Source: Brachypterus glaber
Taxonomy: Eukaryota; Arthropoda; Insecta; Coleoptera; Kateretidae
Reading direction: 5' to 3'
NCBI GenBank assembly: GCA_958510825.1
Contig: OY294046.1
Location: 51,287,664 to 51,351,663, forward strand
Length of the DNA: 64,000 nucleotides
Below are positions 10,832 through 21,640 of the stretch, one piece after another. A program made the position numbers and the translations under genes. Position 1 is the stretch's first letter; each line of letters begins with the position of its first letter. The notes below the pieces were generated by a model. The model was given only the letters and a program-made list of their open reading frames with translations, ran no database searches and was not told where the DNA came from.

Positions 10832-11236
10832 ATTATTCCAGAAATCATTTGAAGAGCGAAACCCACAATTTGCTCTTTATGATTATTTAAAAGAATTGGC
10901 TTGTGAGCCGCATAACAATTTTTAAGCTCAGAATCCCCCGTAGAGCCGTTCTGTGGGAAGCCACGAAATTACTTTTTTGCATAGCATCTCTTGCATTATC
11001 AAGGGGATTTTCTCTTAGATAGTTAACTAGCTGCTCATTGTCTTCAGCACCACTACCTCTTCTTCTACTGTGCCCACAGCCCTGGATATAGTACCTTCAG
11101 CCAGCCATTTTGTTCTAATTCTTTTAATTGTTCTTTGAGTTACACCAAACTCTAAAGCTAAATCCCAGACATTTCGGCTATTTTCCAGATAAGTCGCAAT
11201 TCTTAAATTGATGTTTTCATTAAAATCTAGAGGCAT
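10832..11236 (-). pseudogene. Tc1/mariner-like transposase N-terminal pseudogene
   Basis: A 69-codon reverse frame starts at 11236 with a helix-turn-helix segment (residues ~8-45, including ALEFGVTQRTIKRIRTKW), the DNA-binding fold that begins Tc1/mariner transposases. The frame breaks near 11065. In the next frame the homology continues as RRRGSGAEDNEQLVNYLREN and NARDAMQKSNFVASHRTA. After a second break near 10940 it resumes as ELKNCYAAHKPILLNNHKEQ and FALQMISG, which fits the linker that precedes the catalytic domain in this family. The DDE/DDD catalytic core is absent and homology stops near 10832 at an A/T run. It is therefore a relic with at least two frameshifts. It could have come from an autonomous partner of one of the TA-flanked elements in the window; a family B end lies about 200 bp away at 11430-11575, but nothing joins the two. 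Confidence 0.75.
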
Positions 11237-11375
11237 TATTATTTAAAATATACCAGAATAAAATATGACAGTAGTTTTTTTTTTGACACTATTAAAATGT
11301 CAAGGCACCTTCTTTTAAATTTAATCTGTACAAAAATAAACTGGGCAATATATTTGGTGATTTATGTATAACTAA

Positions 11376-11443
11376 ATGTATTTTTGACAATACTGTCAAA
11401 AAGAGAATATATATTTTTGACAATATTGTCAAATAGAGAATTT
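11376..11443. repeat. Pair of 18-bp palindromes
   Basis: TTTGACAATACTGTCAAA and TTTGACAATATTGTCAAA lie about 50 bp apart, each near-perfectly or perfectly self-complementary. They abut the family B end fragment and may be subterminal words of it. Confidence 0.6.
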
Positions 11444-11575
11444 TATGAGCTTTAAAGTAATGTATTTTATAAGCTAAAAATATCAAAAGATAGTTTATGC
11501 TGTCTCGTAGCATAATTTAAACTTGATATCTCAACTCATTCAAAAGTTAAGAGGAAGGGTGATTTTCTTATGAAT
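11430..11575. mobile_element. Family B right-end fragment
   Basis: AGAGAATTTTATGAGCTTTA, then GATAGTTTATGCTGTCT, TTGATATCTCAACTCATTC and AAAAGTTAAGAGG repeat the order found at the right end of 17387-18095. The outermost GGACCG...CTG end is lost. Confidence 0.65.
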
Positions 11576-11959
11576 ACTGTGATATTCTTATAAATACTGT
11601 GATAGTTAAAATAGTTATTTACGATGCAAGTAAGATAAGAACATTATTACCAAGCGCATATGCACATGTGCACATGTAAATTTTGCACGAAGCGGCGAGG
11701 GGTGAATCGTACAAAATTGTATCTACAATCATCATAAATTCATTAAATCCATCATTTTCCATCAGAAAATAAAATAAATCAGTTATTCAGAAAACAAGTT
11801 ATGTACCTATAGTCATAGGCTGTAGATAATAATTCTACAATCATACAAAACTTTACCTGTAGATAAAGATGATTGTAAAATCATTATAGATTCAATAAAT
11901 CCATCATATTCCATTCAAAAATTAAATGATTAAATGGTTTTCTGAAGTATATTGTCTTA
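11576..11959. repeat. Spacer with an imperfect direct repeat
   Basis: ACAATCATCATAAATTCATT at about 11722 and the related GTAAAATCATTATAGATTCA at about 11875 are each followed by ATAAATCCATCAT-like sequence and TTCCATTC. A short ATATTCTTATAAATACTGTG duplication occurs at 11563-11605. Nothing else recognised. Confidence 0.5.
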
Positions 11960-12382
11960 CACTGAAAAAAATTACGTTCTTGGCTCAAAGTAGTCAACAC
12001 TATTGGCAGTTATTCTTTTAGCTTAAAATATGTGTATCTTCAAACAAAAGTATTTATCTTGTCCCAAGAAAAGTGTCGCTTTTAAAATATTTTTAAAATT
12101 CTCTTGGACCTGGCGCATTTGAGGCAAAAACCATTTATCTAGTTTTAAGATTGTTAAAAATTAAATAATTTTAAATACTTTGGCCCAAGAATTTTTCTTT
12201 TGAGACAAGGCCATTTGTATTTCACACAAGATCAAAGAATTTTAAGTTAAAGAATCAGAAAGATCTTGGCAAGTGAATTATATTTTCATGATAAGAGAAG
12301 GCGCTTTTGGACGTATTCAAGAGTGCGAAGCATTTGGCCTAATTTCATATGCTATTACCGCAAAGGATCCTTTTTTTCAGTG
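11960..12382. mobile_element. TA-flanked element with CACTGAAAAAAA ends
   Basis: CACTGAAAAAAA at the left and TTTTTTTCAGTG at the right form 12-bp perfect terminal repeats between TA pairs. The body repeats CTTGG/CCAAG words (TTCTTGGCTC, TCCCAAGAAAAG, TCTCTTGGACC, GCCCAAGAATTT, ATCTTGGCAAG) in both orientations. No coding region. Confidence 0.75.
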
Positions 12383-12964
12383 TAGTATCCTATTGCCGCA
12401 CTAGTGCAGTAATATAAAAAAAGTATCATATTACCTAACTAAAATAATTATTACCTAACTAAAATAGGTGGGATAAGTTGCTGTTATCTAATGTTTGAAG
12501 ATAAACGTAATTATCCACTCTTTAGTAATAAAAACTCGTGTTTATTTTTGTTTTGTTTTTTTTTTACTGTATTTTTATGAAACATAATGAGAATTGAAAT
12601 CTTTAAAATCTTGTTTAACCCACGGTATTCTTTCTTTTTTATTTTCTCCGCTTTTCCCGTCTTTAATAGTAGTACAAAGCAGTCTTCTAAATAGCAAAAA
12701 CGAGTTTACTAATTTAATGAAATTTTAAAAAGCTGCCCCTTAATATGATCTTAAAGAAAAAGTATTATCTTTAAGAAAATGTACACGAGCAAAATTTTGA
12801 GGACCAATTTTTAAAATCCTAAAATATCCCAAATTATTTCTGTACCTTAGAGGCAGACTGTCTACGTGTTTTACTTCTCACGTAGGTACAGATTTATTTT
12901 CTAGCTGGTTTTAAGTCAGAATTATTATTTTAAAAAATAATTTTATCAATTTATCAAAAAAATG
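12383..12964. other. AT-rich spacer with a short direct repeat
   Basis: TTACCTAACTAAAATA occurs twice at 12431-12467, and the palindrome GCACTAGTGC lies near 12397. No gene or mobile element recognised. Confidence 0.5.
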
Positions 12965-14249
12965 TACAGGGGAATGTTCAAGTATTACGTAACGCAAATT
13001 TTGATCATTTTGGACCCCCACCGCCCCCCTGTAACGCTATTTTCCTATACCATTAACATGGGCGTACCACTTCAAAATGACCCCCCTCCTACCCTGATAA
13101 CACACTTCATCCTAAGAAGGTTTTTTAATCATTCCCTTGAAAAGGTTCTTAGCATAATGCTGTAAACATGCTAAGCATGTTCTTAAAAGGTGCACTGCTG
13201 TAGTAGCATAAGTGCTTCTACTCTAAGCATTCTTAGCATGATTAGAGTATTTTGCTAAGAATATTCCCAATACATATTCTTAAAATATTCTAATGGGAAT
13301 ATTTTTAGAATAATGCTATAGTGCACATGCTAAGCATGATTAGAGTATTTGTCAAGAATATGCTCAAATACATATTCTTAAAATATTCTAATGGGAATGG
13401 TTTTAGAATAGTAATATGGCTTTATATTATTTTTATTTTATTAGGTTAGAATTACAAATATTCTTAAAATTGTAGTTAATAACATAAGTTTTACCGTAGT
13501 AGTAGTAGAAATGGATGTATTTTTAGACATAAAGTCATTATTATATAGTTTTAGACAAAAAATTAAAATTATTATTTTTTGAAATGATAATTATTTACTA
13601 TTTTTTTCTCTAAACATTGGATTTTTGTGTGGCGCATGATTTTTATGTTTGGTACAAAGTTTACTTTCACAGTAAAACTGCATATCCCATATGAATCTTA
13701 CCTGATGGATGCTATATCTAAAGATTTTTATATACTTTAATTATTAGGTTTATCACAAAGATGTAAAAATTTTCGCCATGTCCAAATTTATGATATCACT
13801 CCATAAAAAGGATAGAGTATTATAAAATAAAATTGAAAGAAAGAGAAAAACTACATTAATGCAGAATTCTGAAACGCCTACCTACTTTGTTTGCGCATGC
13901 GCAATATTCAATATTATTACTTAAATGCATCAAATTAGAATATTTTTAGAAGCATGCTAAGAATATTCTTAAAAGTACATGTACCTACTTCTAAGAATAT
14001 TCTTAACATGCTTCTTAAAACATTCTTATTTGATGCAGAGGCTTTTAAGAACCTTCTTAGGAACTCCCAGCACGATTAAAACGGTATCCTTTGCATTTCT
14101 TTAATCATTCTTAGAATATCCTGAGCAAAATAGACATGCTTCTAAGAAGCATGCTGTACTTCCGGCTATTTATTTTAAGAATATTCTTAGAAGGTTTTGG
14201 TGCTATCAGGGTAGGAGCGTTACGTAATACTTGAACGTTCTCTAGGGTA
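12965..14249. mobile_element. Outer inverted-repeat element split by a nested element
   Basis: TGTTCAAGTATTACGTAACG at 12973-12992 is exactly mirrored by CGTTACGTAATACTTGAACG at 14218-14237, with the beginnings CAGGGGAA and TCTCTAGGG near TA on either side. The left remnant (to 13089) has C-rich runs around GGACCCCCACCGCCCCCC, and the right remnant is only about 37 bp. The 1.1-kb element between has its own ends and TA duplication, so it inserted later. Confidence 0.7.
13092..14211. mobile_element. Nested TA element saturated with AAGAATATTCTTA words
   Basis: CCCTGATAACACAC and GTGCTATCAGGG form imperfect ends between TA pairs (13090-13091 and 14212-14213). Both subterminal regions (13110-13420 and 13930-14200) are filled with AAGAATATTCTTA, AGCATGCTTAG and ATTCTAATGGGAATA words, many self-complementary, while the 500-bp centre lacks them. 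No protein-coding frame. Confidence 0.75.
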
Positions 14250-14767
14250 AAAAATATTTAACAATTATGTAGGTAAACAGATCCGACGCTAAAAGAAAAA
14301 GTTATACTTAAGTGGCAGGCGCATAGCTCCAACATTTAACATAAAAAAAAAGAAAGCACCGAAGTTTAAAATTAGTCAAATTTTGCCCCTAAGTTTTAAA
14401 ACACAAACCGTACGTGTTCATTCACAGGAAAATAGTCTTATAGCTAGCAAAGGTAATTCCAATTTGCCAACTGGAGAACTATTTTTTGAAATAATTATGT
14501 CATGCACTAGATTTTTTCCAGTGGTCAGTTGAGATTATTTTGTAGGTATATTAATAAACTAACAATCCGTGAAGATATGTAATGCTACGCATTCCATTAT
14601 ATATATTTATATAAAAGATATAACTTCCTACCAAACAATTATTGTCTGTTTATAAAACAAGGAACCCTAAAAAACTATTAAAATTATATAAAACATTAAA
14701 AAAGGTAATCTAAGTAAATATCATAAATAAAGTAAAATAACATATAAAAGGTTTTAAGTGTAAATAA
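14249..14767. other. Spacer containing the family A flank motif
   Basis: At 14567-14603, GTGAAGATATGTAATGCTAC and ATTCCATTATATA match the outer flank of the family A copies at 992-1031 and 29457-29487, but here ~170 bp separates the motif from the element end. Otherwise nothing recognised. Confidence 0.5.
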
Positions 14768-15839
14768 ATATTCACAGTAAATGGCATATTGCATTTTCCA
14801 AAATACTTAAATATATATTTTCAAAAAAAAAAAGATAAAAAGAAATTTACATATTTAAAAAAAAAACAAAAATAATCAATTTATTTTTTGCAAATTTTCT
14901 TTTTGCAAAAAACGAAAAAAATTGAATTTTATTTTCAAAGTTTTTTATTTTTTTTTTAATTTTCCGGTGCGAAAAACGATTATTATTATTAAAAAAAAAA
15001 ATAGTTTTTTATTTATTTTTTTAGTTAACTTTTTTGTTTTTGGGGAGATTACTTTTTTTGGTTTGTTTTACTGTTTTACGTCGTTTTTCGCTGCTATGGC
15101 CTAATTGACGGGACCGCCATCTTTACGTGCCCTCCGAAGCACGGTCCTCAACAGAACTCGCATCCACCCTGAAATGTGTTTACAGTTTCACCTGCAACCC
15201 ACATTACAGTTAGTCATCGTAGTTCCATCTACCGACTATTTACACCACTATACATCCATGCTCTATGTGGGGCTCGAACCCACAACCCCGGGATCCGTAA
15301 TCAAACGGGCTAACCATTGCGCTACCGGGATCGGCCTGGGATTACTTTTAAAATTGGTAGAATTTATCCTTATAATGAAAGTAGAGATCGGAAATTTCTT
15401 TCAGCTTTTTTCGATTTTTTGAAAAGTTTTTACTTTTTACTTTGAAAATTAGTAGAATTGATCCTTACAATAAAAGTATTTTTTTCTAAAAAAGTGTGTT
15501 AATCGGTATTTTCTTTCAGCTTTTTTCGGTTTTTATAAAGTTTAACCCCACATAACGTTTTTGTTTTTGGGGGATTACTTTCAAAAACTATAGGGATCTC
15601 CTCCTCGTTGAACTTGATTTTTCCTGAAATTTTCAAGTCAATCAGATTCTTGAGTAATCGTGTTCACAAAAATCGTGACATCGGACGAACAGACGGATGG
15701 ACATTTCAAACAAAAAGTGGCTCGTTTTTTCATGAATCAAATTTATATCTAAGAATTTTTTGTCTTGGACAATTTTTGAAAATTTTTGAAAATCGAATTT
15801 ACCGTATAGTACTATTCTAGCGCAGGCCCTGTGAATAGT
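14768..15839 (+). mobile_element. Family A element interrupted by a SINE
   Basis: From ATTCACAGTAAATGGCATAT to GCGCAGGCCCTGTGAATAGT. It contains poly-A/T internal sequence, the GGGGGATTACTTTCAAAA block at 15568-15586, the ATCGTGTTCACAAAAATCGT module at 15656-15677, an ACAGACGG tract at 15690-15703 and the AAGAATTTTTTGTC block. A diverged internal duplication (AGTAGAATTGATCCTTAC) is present. The SINE at 15057-15339 splits the copy. Confidence 0.8.
15057..15339 (-). mobile_element. tRNA-derived SINE with 10-bp target duplication
   Basis: On the minus strand it begins with a tRNA-like head: the A-box TAGCGCAATGGTTAG at 15310-15324 and the B-box GGGTTCGAGCCCC at 15269-15281, where GTGGG TTCGAGC CCCAC makes a perfect T-arm. 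The acceptor stem does not pair and the anticodon loop is irregular, so it is not a working tRNA. About 190 bp of tRNA-unrelated body follows, ending in an A-rich tail. GATTACTTTT at 15047-15056 and 15340-15349 is the target duplication, inside family A. A 105-codon forward frame crosses it; its LEPTTPGS-like peptide is just the B-box read as protein. Confidence 0.9.
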
Positions 15840-16060
15840 ATAATAATATATATTTTTCAAGAAATATTTCTTGCAAAATCCACTATAAAGAATGTGCAAA
15901 CCACATTTCTGATATTAGGGTATTTCCTAAAACAAAAATATTTGGACATTTTAAAACCCAGTCGTATATTATTATTATTTTTATCAATTCTATTATAGAA
16001 AAATAAGATTATGTGCCAAACTGGAGCTACATAAAATAATAATTTAAAAGTTATTAGCCC

Positions 16061-16210
16061 AGTGAAACACCCAGGGTCTCTATTCTTGACCATTCACAAA
16101 AATTATTCGCATACGCAGTTGCATGATAGCTGATATGTGATATCATTGCAACTGCGTATGCGCATTATTTTTGCGAATGGTCAAGAATAAAGACCCTGGG
16201 GTGTTTCGCG
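16061..16210. mobile_element. 150-bp hairpin element
   Basis: AGTGAAACACCCAGGGTCT at the left pairs with AGACCCTGGGGTGTTTC at the right. The arms continue through TCTTGACCATTC and CGCATACGCAGTTGCA to a short central loop, with only a few mismatches and one small bulge. The 78-codon reverse frame at 15857-16093 ends inside it and is chance. Confidence 0.85.
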
Positions 16211-16267
16211 GTAGACAAAATACGCGATTTGTGGTGTTATTGACAAAGATATAAAATAGTTATTTAT

Positions 16268-17027
16268 AATACAAGGGCGAAAAGTTAAACTTTTAGATTG
16301 AGTAGGTTTTTAGAAGCCGAGAGCCGGCCGATGGGGCCGTCCCGAGGGTAATAAATCCACGAAATCGAAATTTAACTTTTTGCCCGTGTATTATACAATA
16401 TTTATTATTCGATTGTAACTAATTATAATAAATTATTAAAATATACTTAATTTTAAATTGCAAAAAATATTTATTTTGACTGTCTTATTACTTATCTAGT
16501 TATCCATGACAAACTGCTTTCCAATCAAATCGCTAAAAAAAACAATTGAATCGTTTCTTTTGCATGCGGTTTCATTTTTAAATTAAAAAAGCTATAGCTT
16601 GGTGTTTTGACTAGTTTCTGTTAAAATGTGTCTGTTATGAAAATAATACTTCTAAACCCGTTCTATGAATATTATAAATATTAAAATTAATTTTACAATT
16701 GAATTTTGTGTTTTTAATTTATTTTAGTGGAAGAAGGCAGATTAATCGGTTAACATATATTCGGTGGTTGTTATAGAATAAATTTTTATTTTTTATGAAA
16801 TTATAATAACTATATCTGGTTAAAAAGAACAGTTAGTTCAAGACCAAAAGTGACTAAAAGGTCATATTTCTTTATAAATATTACAGTAAAGGTAAAGCAT
16901 CTTCTTTTAAAAAGCTTAAAAATAACAAGTTTTAGTTGGCGGGCGAAAAAACTTTTTGGCCCTAGGGCAACAAATTTCAAGTTTTTGCCCGTAAACCATG
17001 AATAAAAAGTCTCTTTTAGAATCAATC
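16268..17027 (+). mobile_element. Family K element, copy 1
   Basis: About 750 bp matched, in the same orientation, by 51668-52408. The left end folds (GGGCGAAAAGTTAAA with TTTAACTTTTTGCCC, around AGAAGCCGAGAGCCGG), and the right end holds a similar fold (GGGCGAAAAAACTTTTTGG with CAAGTTTTTGCCCGT). An element with a hairpin at each end and no coding capacity; its transposition class is unknown. Confidence 0.75.
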
Positions 17028-17386
17028 AAATAAAAATTAAATTTTTACCAGTTAATATACATAGACCCAATTATCTTCAACTGACTCGAAATAAAAGTTA
17101 TCTACTTTTCTTTTTGTTTTTGAGCATTTGTAAAACAGTGTTATGCAATAATCGGTTAACCCACATTGGAGTTAAATTGTTGAACTTTTTCCCCAATAAC
17201 TTTTAAACGTTTTAAGTAAAACACTTAAAACTAAACATTTTTTTCAATTGTTCATGTATCAGAACATGTACAAAAATTGGTAATCTTTAATATAATTCCT
17301 TTAAAAGATATTGGGTAAAATGTTTCGTAACTTACTCTCATTTTACAATATGGGTTAGACGGTTATTGCTTAACACCGCCCATATA
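17028..17386. other. AT-rich spacer
   Basis: No gene, hairpin or shared repeat recognised between family K and the next family B element. Confidence 0.5.
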
Positions 17387-18095
17387 CAGGGCGGTCCAAA
17401 AGTCACCCCCCCTTTTAACTTTTGAACGAGTTGAGATATCGACTTCAAATTTAAAACTGAAATAAGATAACTTAAACTACCTTTTAGCATATATTTGATA
17501 TTTTCAGCTCTTAAAATGTGGGCAGGGGGCATGGGGGACATTTTTTTAAATGAAAAGGGGGGTCGTGTGATACATCATTTTAAAGCTTATAAAATTCTCT
17601 ATTTAAACTAACCTTTTTAAATGTTTAAAAAATGTTTTTTAAGGTTTTGATTTTTCAATTTTTTGTGCTAAAACATTCGATTTTTTAAGTTTTTTTTTAT
17701 AAATTTTTATTTATGTCAACTAAAATTAGTTTAAAAGTATAATTAGCATTTTTTTATGATGAAATTAGGCATTTTTAAAAAATTATTTGTTTTTTTTAGA
17801 GGAATTTTGACATTAATACCCATTTTCAACCCCATTTTAAACACAATTTTTTTTTTAATTTAAAAATATGGAGTTAAATGGAGAATTTTATAAGCTTTAA
17901 AATGATATATTACACGACCCCCCTTTCCATTTAAAACAATGTACCCCCATGCCCCCTGCCCACATTTTAAGAGCTGAAAGTATTAAATATATGCTAAAAG
18001 GTAGTTTAAGTTGTCTTTAAAAGTTCCAAATTTTAAGTTGATATCTCAACTGGTTCAAAAGCTAAGAGGGGGAGGGTGACTTTTGGACCGCTCTG
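17387..18095. mobile_element. Family B TA-flanked element, long copy
   Basis: CAGGGCGGTCCAAAAGTCAC and GTGACTTTTGGACCG+CTCTG are complementary ends between TA pairs. The arms run about 200 bp (ACTTTTGAACGAGTTGAGAT, TGCCCCCTGCCCACATTTTA and the TCGTGTGATACAT block) and enclose a ~300-bp T-rich centre. The 67-codon reverse frame lies within the left arm. Most likely a Tc1/mariner-type non-autonomous element; copies at 2164 and 11430 show the family has spread locally. Confidence 0.85.
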
Positions 18096-18589
18096 TATAT
18101 TTTAATTTTCAAATAAAGTAGGTGGATAGCTACAGCTAACATGGTGGAGAAAAGTATAAATTATATTTGTTTCTAATTTTTAAATGAAGTGGGGAGAACC
18201 CTAATTTCGTTTTTTTTGAGCTAAAATTTGGCACAAACTCTTAACTTATGTACCTATTTCCATAGCAGAGACTTAAAATTTTCAAAATTTCGTGTTTTAT
18301 GCAATACCCCATAATAGATATAATATTTCCAATATTTTTATGCCTTAGGTATGTACAATACCAACTATACAACAAGAATTGCAACACAATTTAACACATA
18401 TAAGAAATATTTAAATTCAATATAAATGAATTATTTATACTTATACAAAGTTACAATAATAGTAACAAATGTGATATTGTTATTATTTTAATAACCTAAT
18501 TCTTAACTAGATGAACAATTCTGCGTGTGTATCTTTGGCTTATTATGCTCAGTAAGTAGTGCTAAAAGAGTATTATTCGATAGCTTTCA
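18096..18589. other. AT-rich spacer
   Basis: I see no coding signal or repeat here. Confidence 0.5.
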
Positions 18590-19360
18590 TATTTTTAAAT
18601 TCGTGAAAAATTACCTTACTTAAATCAAAAATTTGTATCTACAAATATTTTTTTATTGAATTATGAACAAATTTTGTTTGTCTGGCAGTACGTCTGTCTG
18701 TTTGTCCATCTGTCGGTCCCTCCATCACTAATCTTGTGTACACCGTGGACAGTATGAAGTTTTTAGGCCATGTCAAATAAAAAAAAAGAGCTTAATATTT
18801 TATAAAAAAATCTCTTTAAAACTAAAACAGTTATCGGGTGGGCAAAATTCCAAAAAAAATGTAAAAATAGAAAGAAAAGTCCGATAAACTTTAAATTTTC
18901 AAAAAAAAAAATAGATTCATTGATAGAAATATATATCGCCTTGTAAATTCCAAAACATTGTATCTAAAAAATTACCACTTGACAGGTATAAAAAATTATC
19001 CTTTTTTAAACAATTAATAAGGTTTTTATTTAGAACTTTATTAATTACATATAAACAAGAAAAAGTTATTATTCATATAAATTAGTCAATTATTAAACCA
19101 CTACCCTACTAATTCCATAAAAAAGAATAATTTCTAGTCTCTGGCAAGTTCCCATTTTTCAGATACGATGCTTCGGAATTTACAAGGCAATATGCCTTGA
19201 AAAAATAAATAAATTTGTGAACTAAAAAGTTAAACGGGTGCCATATTTAAAAAATATATAATTTTTTTAACAAATTTTTAGCAAGTTACTCAACTTCAAT
19301 CTGTTCTCCCCTTTATAACATTTACTTCAGACAAACAGACAGAGAGACGACCTTTTATTC
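18590..19360. mobile_element. Foldback J with ACAG tracts near both ends
   Basis: CGCCTTGTAAATTCC at 18938-18952 and its complement GGAATTTACAAGGC at 19175-19188 lie in ~52-bp inverted arms (18933-18984, 19141-19192). Further out, a CTGTCTGTTTGTC tract at 18693-18705 is answered by GACAAACAGACAG at 19330-19342. A perfect small palindrome CAAGGCAATATGCCTTG lies at 19183-19199. The outer boundaries are approximate because the outer arms have diverged. Confidence 0.55.
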
Positions 19361-19767
19361 TGGGTTTAAATTTGGGAATGTGCAAAACATCAAAAGTGAA
19401 AAAGTGAAATAAAACCATAACATTTTTTTTGACACATGAATGCTATGCTTTGGCACCTTTCCAATAAAGTAATATCGTGAACAATAGTACAAAAACATTT
19501 AGATCACAGATAAAAAAAAATAAGACACGCATTGATAGCTTAGAATTAAATTTTCAAATAAGCGGATTTCCAGTGTACCTAATATATATTTATCGGTTTC
19601 ACATCCGGAAAAATACCTACTATTGAAAATGAATCATAAGAAATTAAAATAAGGCGTAAAGATACGTAGATTGTACCTACATCTCGTTCCCAAAACATGA
19701 TTTCTTTTAAAAAAAAAGTTTTATTATGCTTAAATTTTGTTCTACACGGGGAGTTTTTTACCGTATT
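19361..19767. other. AT-rich spacer
   Basis: Overlapping short frames occur on both strands at 19579-19924, but neither carries recognisable protein content. Confidence 0.5.
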
Positions 19768-19905
19768 CAGGGGCGCCCATGGGATTTTTGATAGGGAGGC
19801 AAGCTCGATTCGGCTTGACATGTATACAACAGTATCAACAAAAGAATTTTGCCAAATTGCCAACAAGGACGTGGGGAGACTTTTTACATGGGGAGAGGGG
19901 GTAAC
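19768..19905 (+). mobile_element. hAT-like family H fragment
   Basis: CAGGGGCGCCCATGGGATTT begins a block shared with 43746 (CAGGGGCGCCCGCAGGATTT), followed in both by TAGGG, GGCAAGC..ATTCGGCTT and CAACATTATCAATAAA-like sequence. The CAGGG start and the C/G-rich end are hAT-like, but no right end or 8-bp duplication was found. Confidence 0.5.
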
Positions 19906-19913
19906 ATTAAGGA

Positions 19914-20400
19914 CACTAGATTAGTTGAGTCTACTTCACTTACTTACTTGAGTGAAGTAAACTAAACTAAAGTTTATTTTTTTAAGGTATAGTTATTTTA
20001 AACCTTCCCGCTTATAAAAAGTCTCGAAATTACCATAGCAACGTAAGATACGCATTCGTCGTAAGCGAAATGACTAGGCCCAATTTACACAACCGTAAAA
20101 GTTGACGTGCCATTAACGAGAACAAAACAATGGTTTATTCCTCTAAATTATTGGAATTAAAGCGATTTTATAAGCAAATTTTGTTTATACAGGAATACAA
20201 AAGTGTTTTTAGCAACGGCTTTATCAATTCTCTTTTTTTACATCAAAACATCATAAAAACAAAGTAAACAAAAATTATAAATTTTGGTTATGTTAACATT
20301 CAAAACAAGCCACATGTTTCAGTGTAAATCGGACTTTGTGGAGTATTTAGCGGCAAATTTAAAATAACTGTACCTTAAAAAAATAAACTTTAATCTAGTG
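19914..20400. mobile_element. Inverted-repeat element with an insertion in its left arm
   Basis: CACTAGATTA at the left mirrors TAATCTAGTG at the right, and AGTTTATTTTTTTAAGGTA with ..AGTTATTTTAAA mirrors the inner right arm (20358-20390). In the left arm only, about 43 bp separates the two blocks. That extra sequence is itself a hairpin (ACTTCACT...AGTGAAGT), suggesting a small insertion into the terminal repeat. Confidence 0.7.
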
Positions 20401-20984
20401 TATGCCATTAGGGTCAGCAAGCTTTTTTATTGTCAAATTCGTTTTCAGCACACAAATATATGTAAAAAATATATACCTAGTATGGTTAAAATTAATTGAT
20501 GTTTTTTTTTGTGGACCGGTATAATTTTTAATATTTATAGATATGTACGTAGGTATACAATTTACATTAAAATATTTTATTTATGATAAAATTCTGCATT
20601 TGATTATTGCAAATATTAAATATGTATGTATTTATTTAGTTTAATACTAATAATAAATATTGGGTTGACATACACAAAGTTTTGGAAAATTAAGGGTTAA
20701 AATACACAAAGTTTTGGAAAATCAGATAATTTAAAAAAATGCCGGGTGACCCAAATAGAAGAGATTTCTAGTTTATCGACCATTTAGGGTCAATATTTAT
20801 ATATAATTTAAAAGCTAAGTTCTATTTAGCTACGTTAAATTTTTTTATTAGAAATAAAATTGAACTATAAACGTAATTTTATTTTGTTATAAGGATAGGA
20901 TTTTTTAAATTTTAATTAAAATAATCAAAATATTAATTAAAAATTCTGCACGATGGTTGGAATAATAGAATCATTGAATTAATT
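20401..20984. repeat. AT-rich spacer with a 21-bp direct repeat
   Basis: ATACACAAAGTTTTGGAAAA(T) occurs at 20670 and 20702, 32 bp apart. Nothing else recognised. Confidence 0.6.
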
Positions 20985-21640
20985 TTTTGTTTATTTTGCT
21001 TTTCCATTTTGAAAAAGTACAAAAATTTTCAAAAAAAATTTTTGCGTATTTTTGCGTTTTATGTCGATATAAATCAATTTCGAGCAAAAAAAAAATTGTC
21101 AGTCGATCAGTCTGTCCGGGAAATTGACACACAGGTATTTTACCAACATTTCTCGCTCGGGATTGTTTTTGGTGAACATTGGCAAATGGGGAAAAAAACA
21201 TTTTTTTAGAAAAATTTGAAAATTTCTATATAGTGGTTTTTGAGGTTGCTGAAGTTGAATCTGATAATACAATTTTTCTCTCCATCCCCGAGGGTATGAG
21301 GGGGTAAATATTTTTAAATATTTTCAATATTTTCTTTCAAATTGGTATATAGGGGTTTTTGGGGTCAACGAATATGAATCTGATAATATTTTTTTTCTAA
21401 TTACAACCCCTGAGGGGTGGGGGTGGTTTTTGTGAAAACTGGTATATTAGGGTTTTTGAGGTTGCTGGAAGAGAATGTGATAATAAAAAAAAAATTCTAA
21501 CTCAACTCCCTAAGAGGCGAGGGTAGTTTCCGTGAAAATTGGTATATTTTAAAGGTTGCTAAAAGTGAAAATGATAATAAAAAATTTATTTTACGCGCGG
21601 ATGTGAAAAATGGGAAAGCTCCTTTACTGGGCAGTGTATT
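20985..21640 (+). mobile_element. Family C element with internal ~90-bp units
   Basis: GCTTTTCCATTTTGAAAA opens it, and AAAATGGGAAAGC followed by TACTGGGCAGTGTATTTT closes it. The cassette ATCAGTCTGTCCGGGAAATT lies at 21103-21124. Between 21225 and 21580, about four diverged units with GTTTTTGAGGTTGCTGAA, TGAATCTGATAAT and a C/G-rich CCCTGAGGGGTGGGG follow one another. The overlapping 66- and 76-codon frames are not protein-like. Confidence 0.8.

Noticed and set aside
15260..15339. A functional tRNA on the minus strand
   Set aside because: Good T-arm, but the acceptor does not pair and the anticodon loop is irregular; a SINE body follows.
15105..15422. 105-codon forward frame
   Set aside because: Antisense reading of the SINE and its flank; the LEPTT peptide is the tRNA B-box region.
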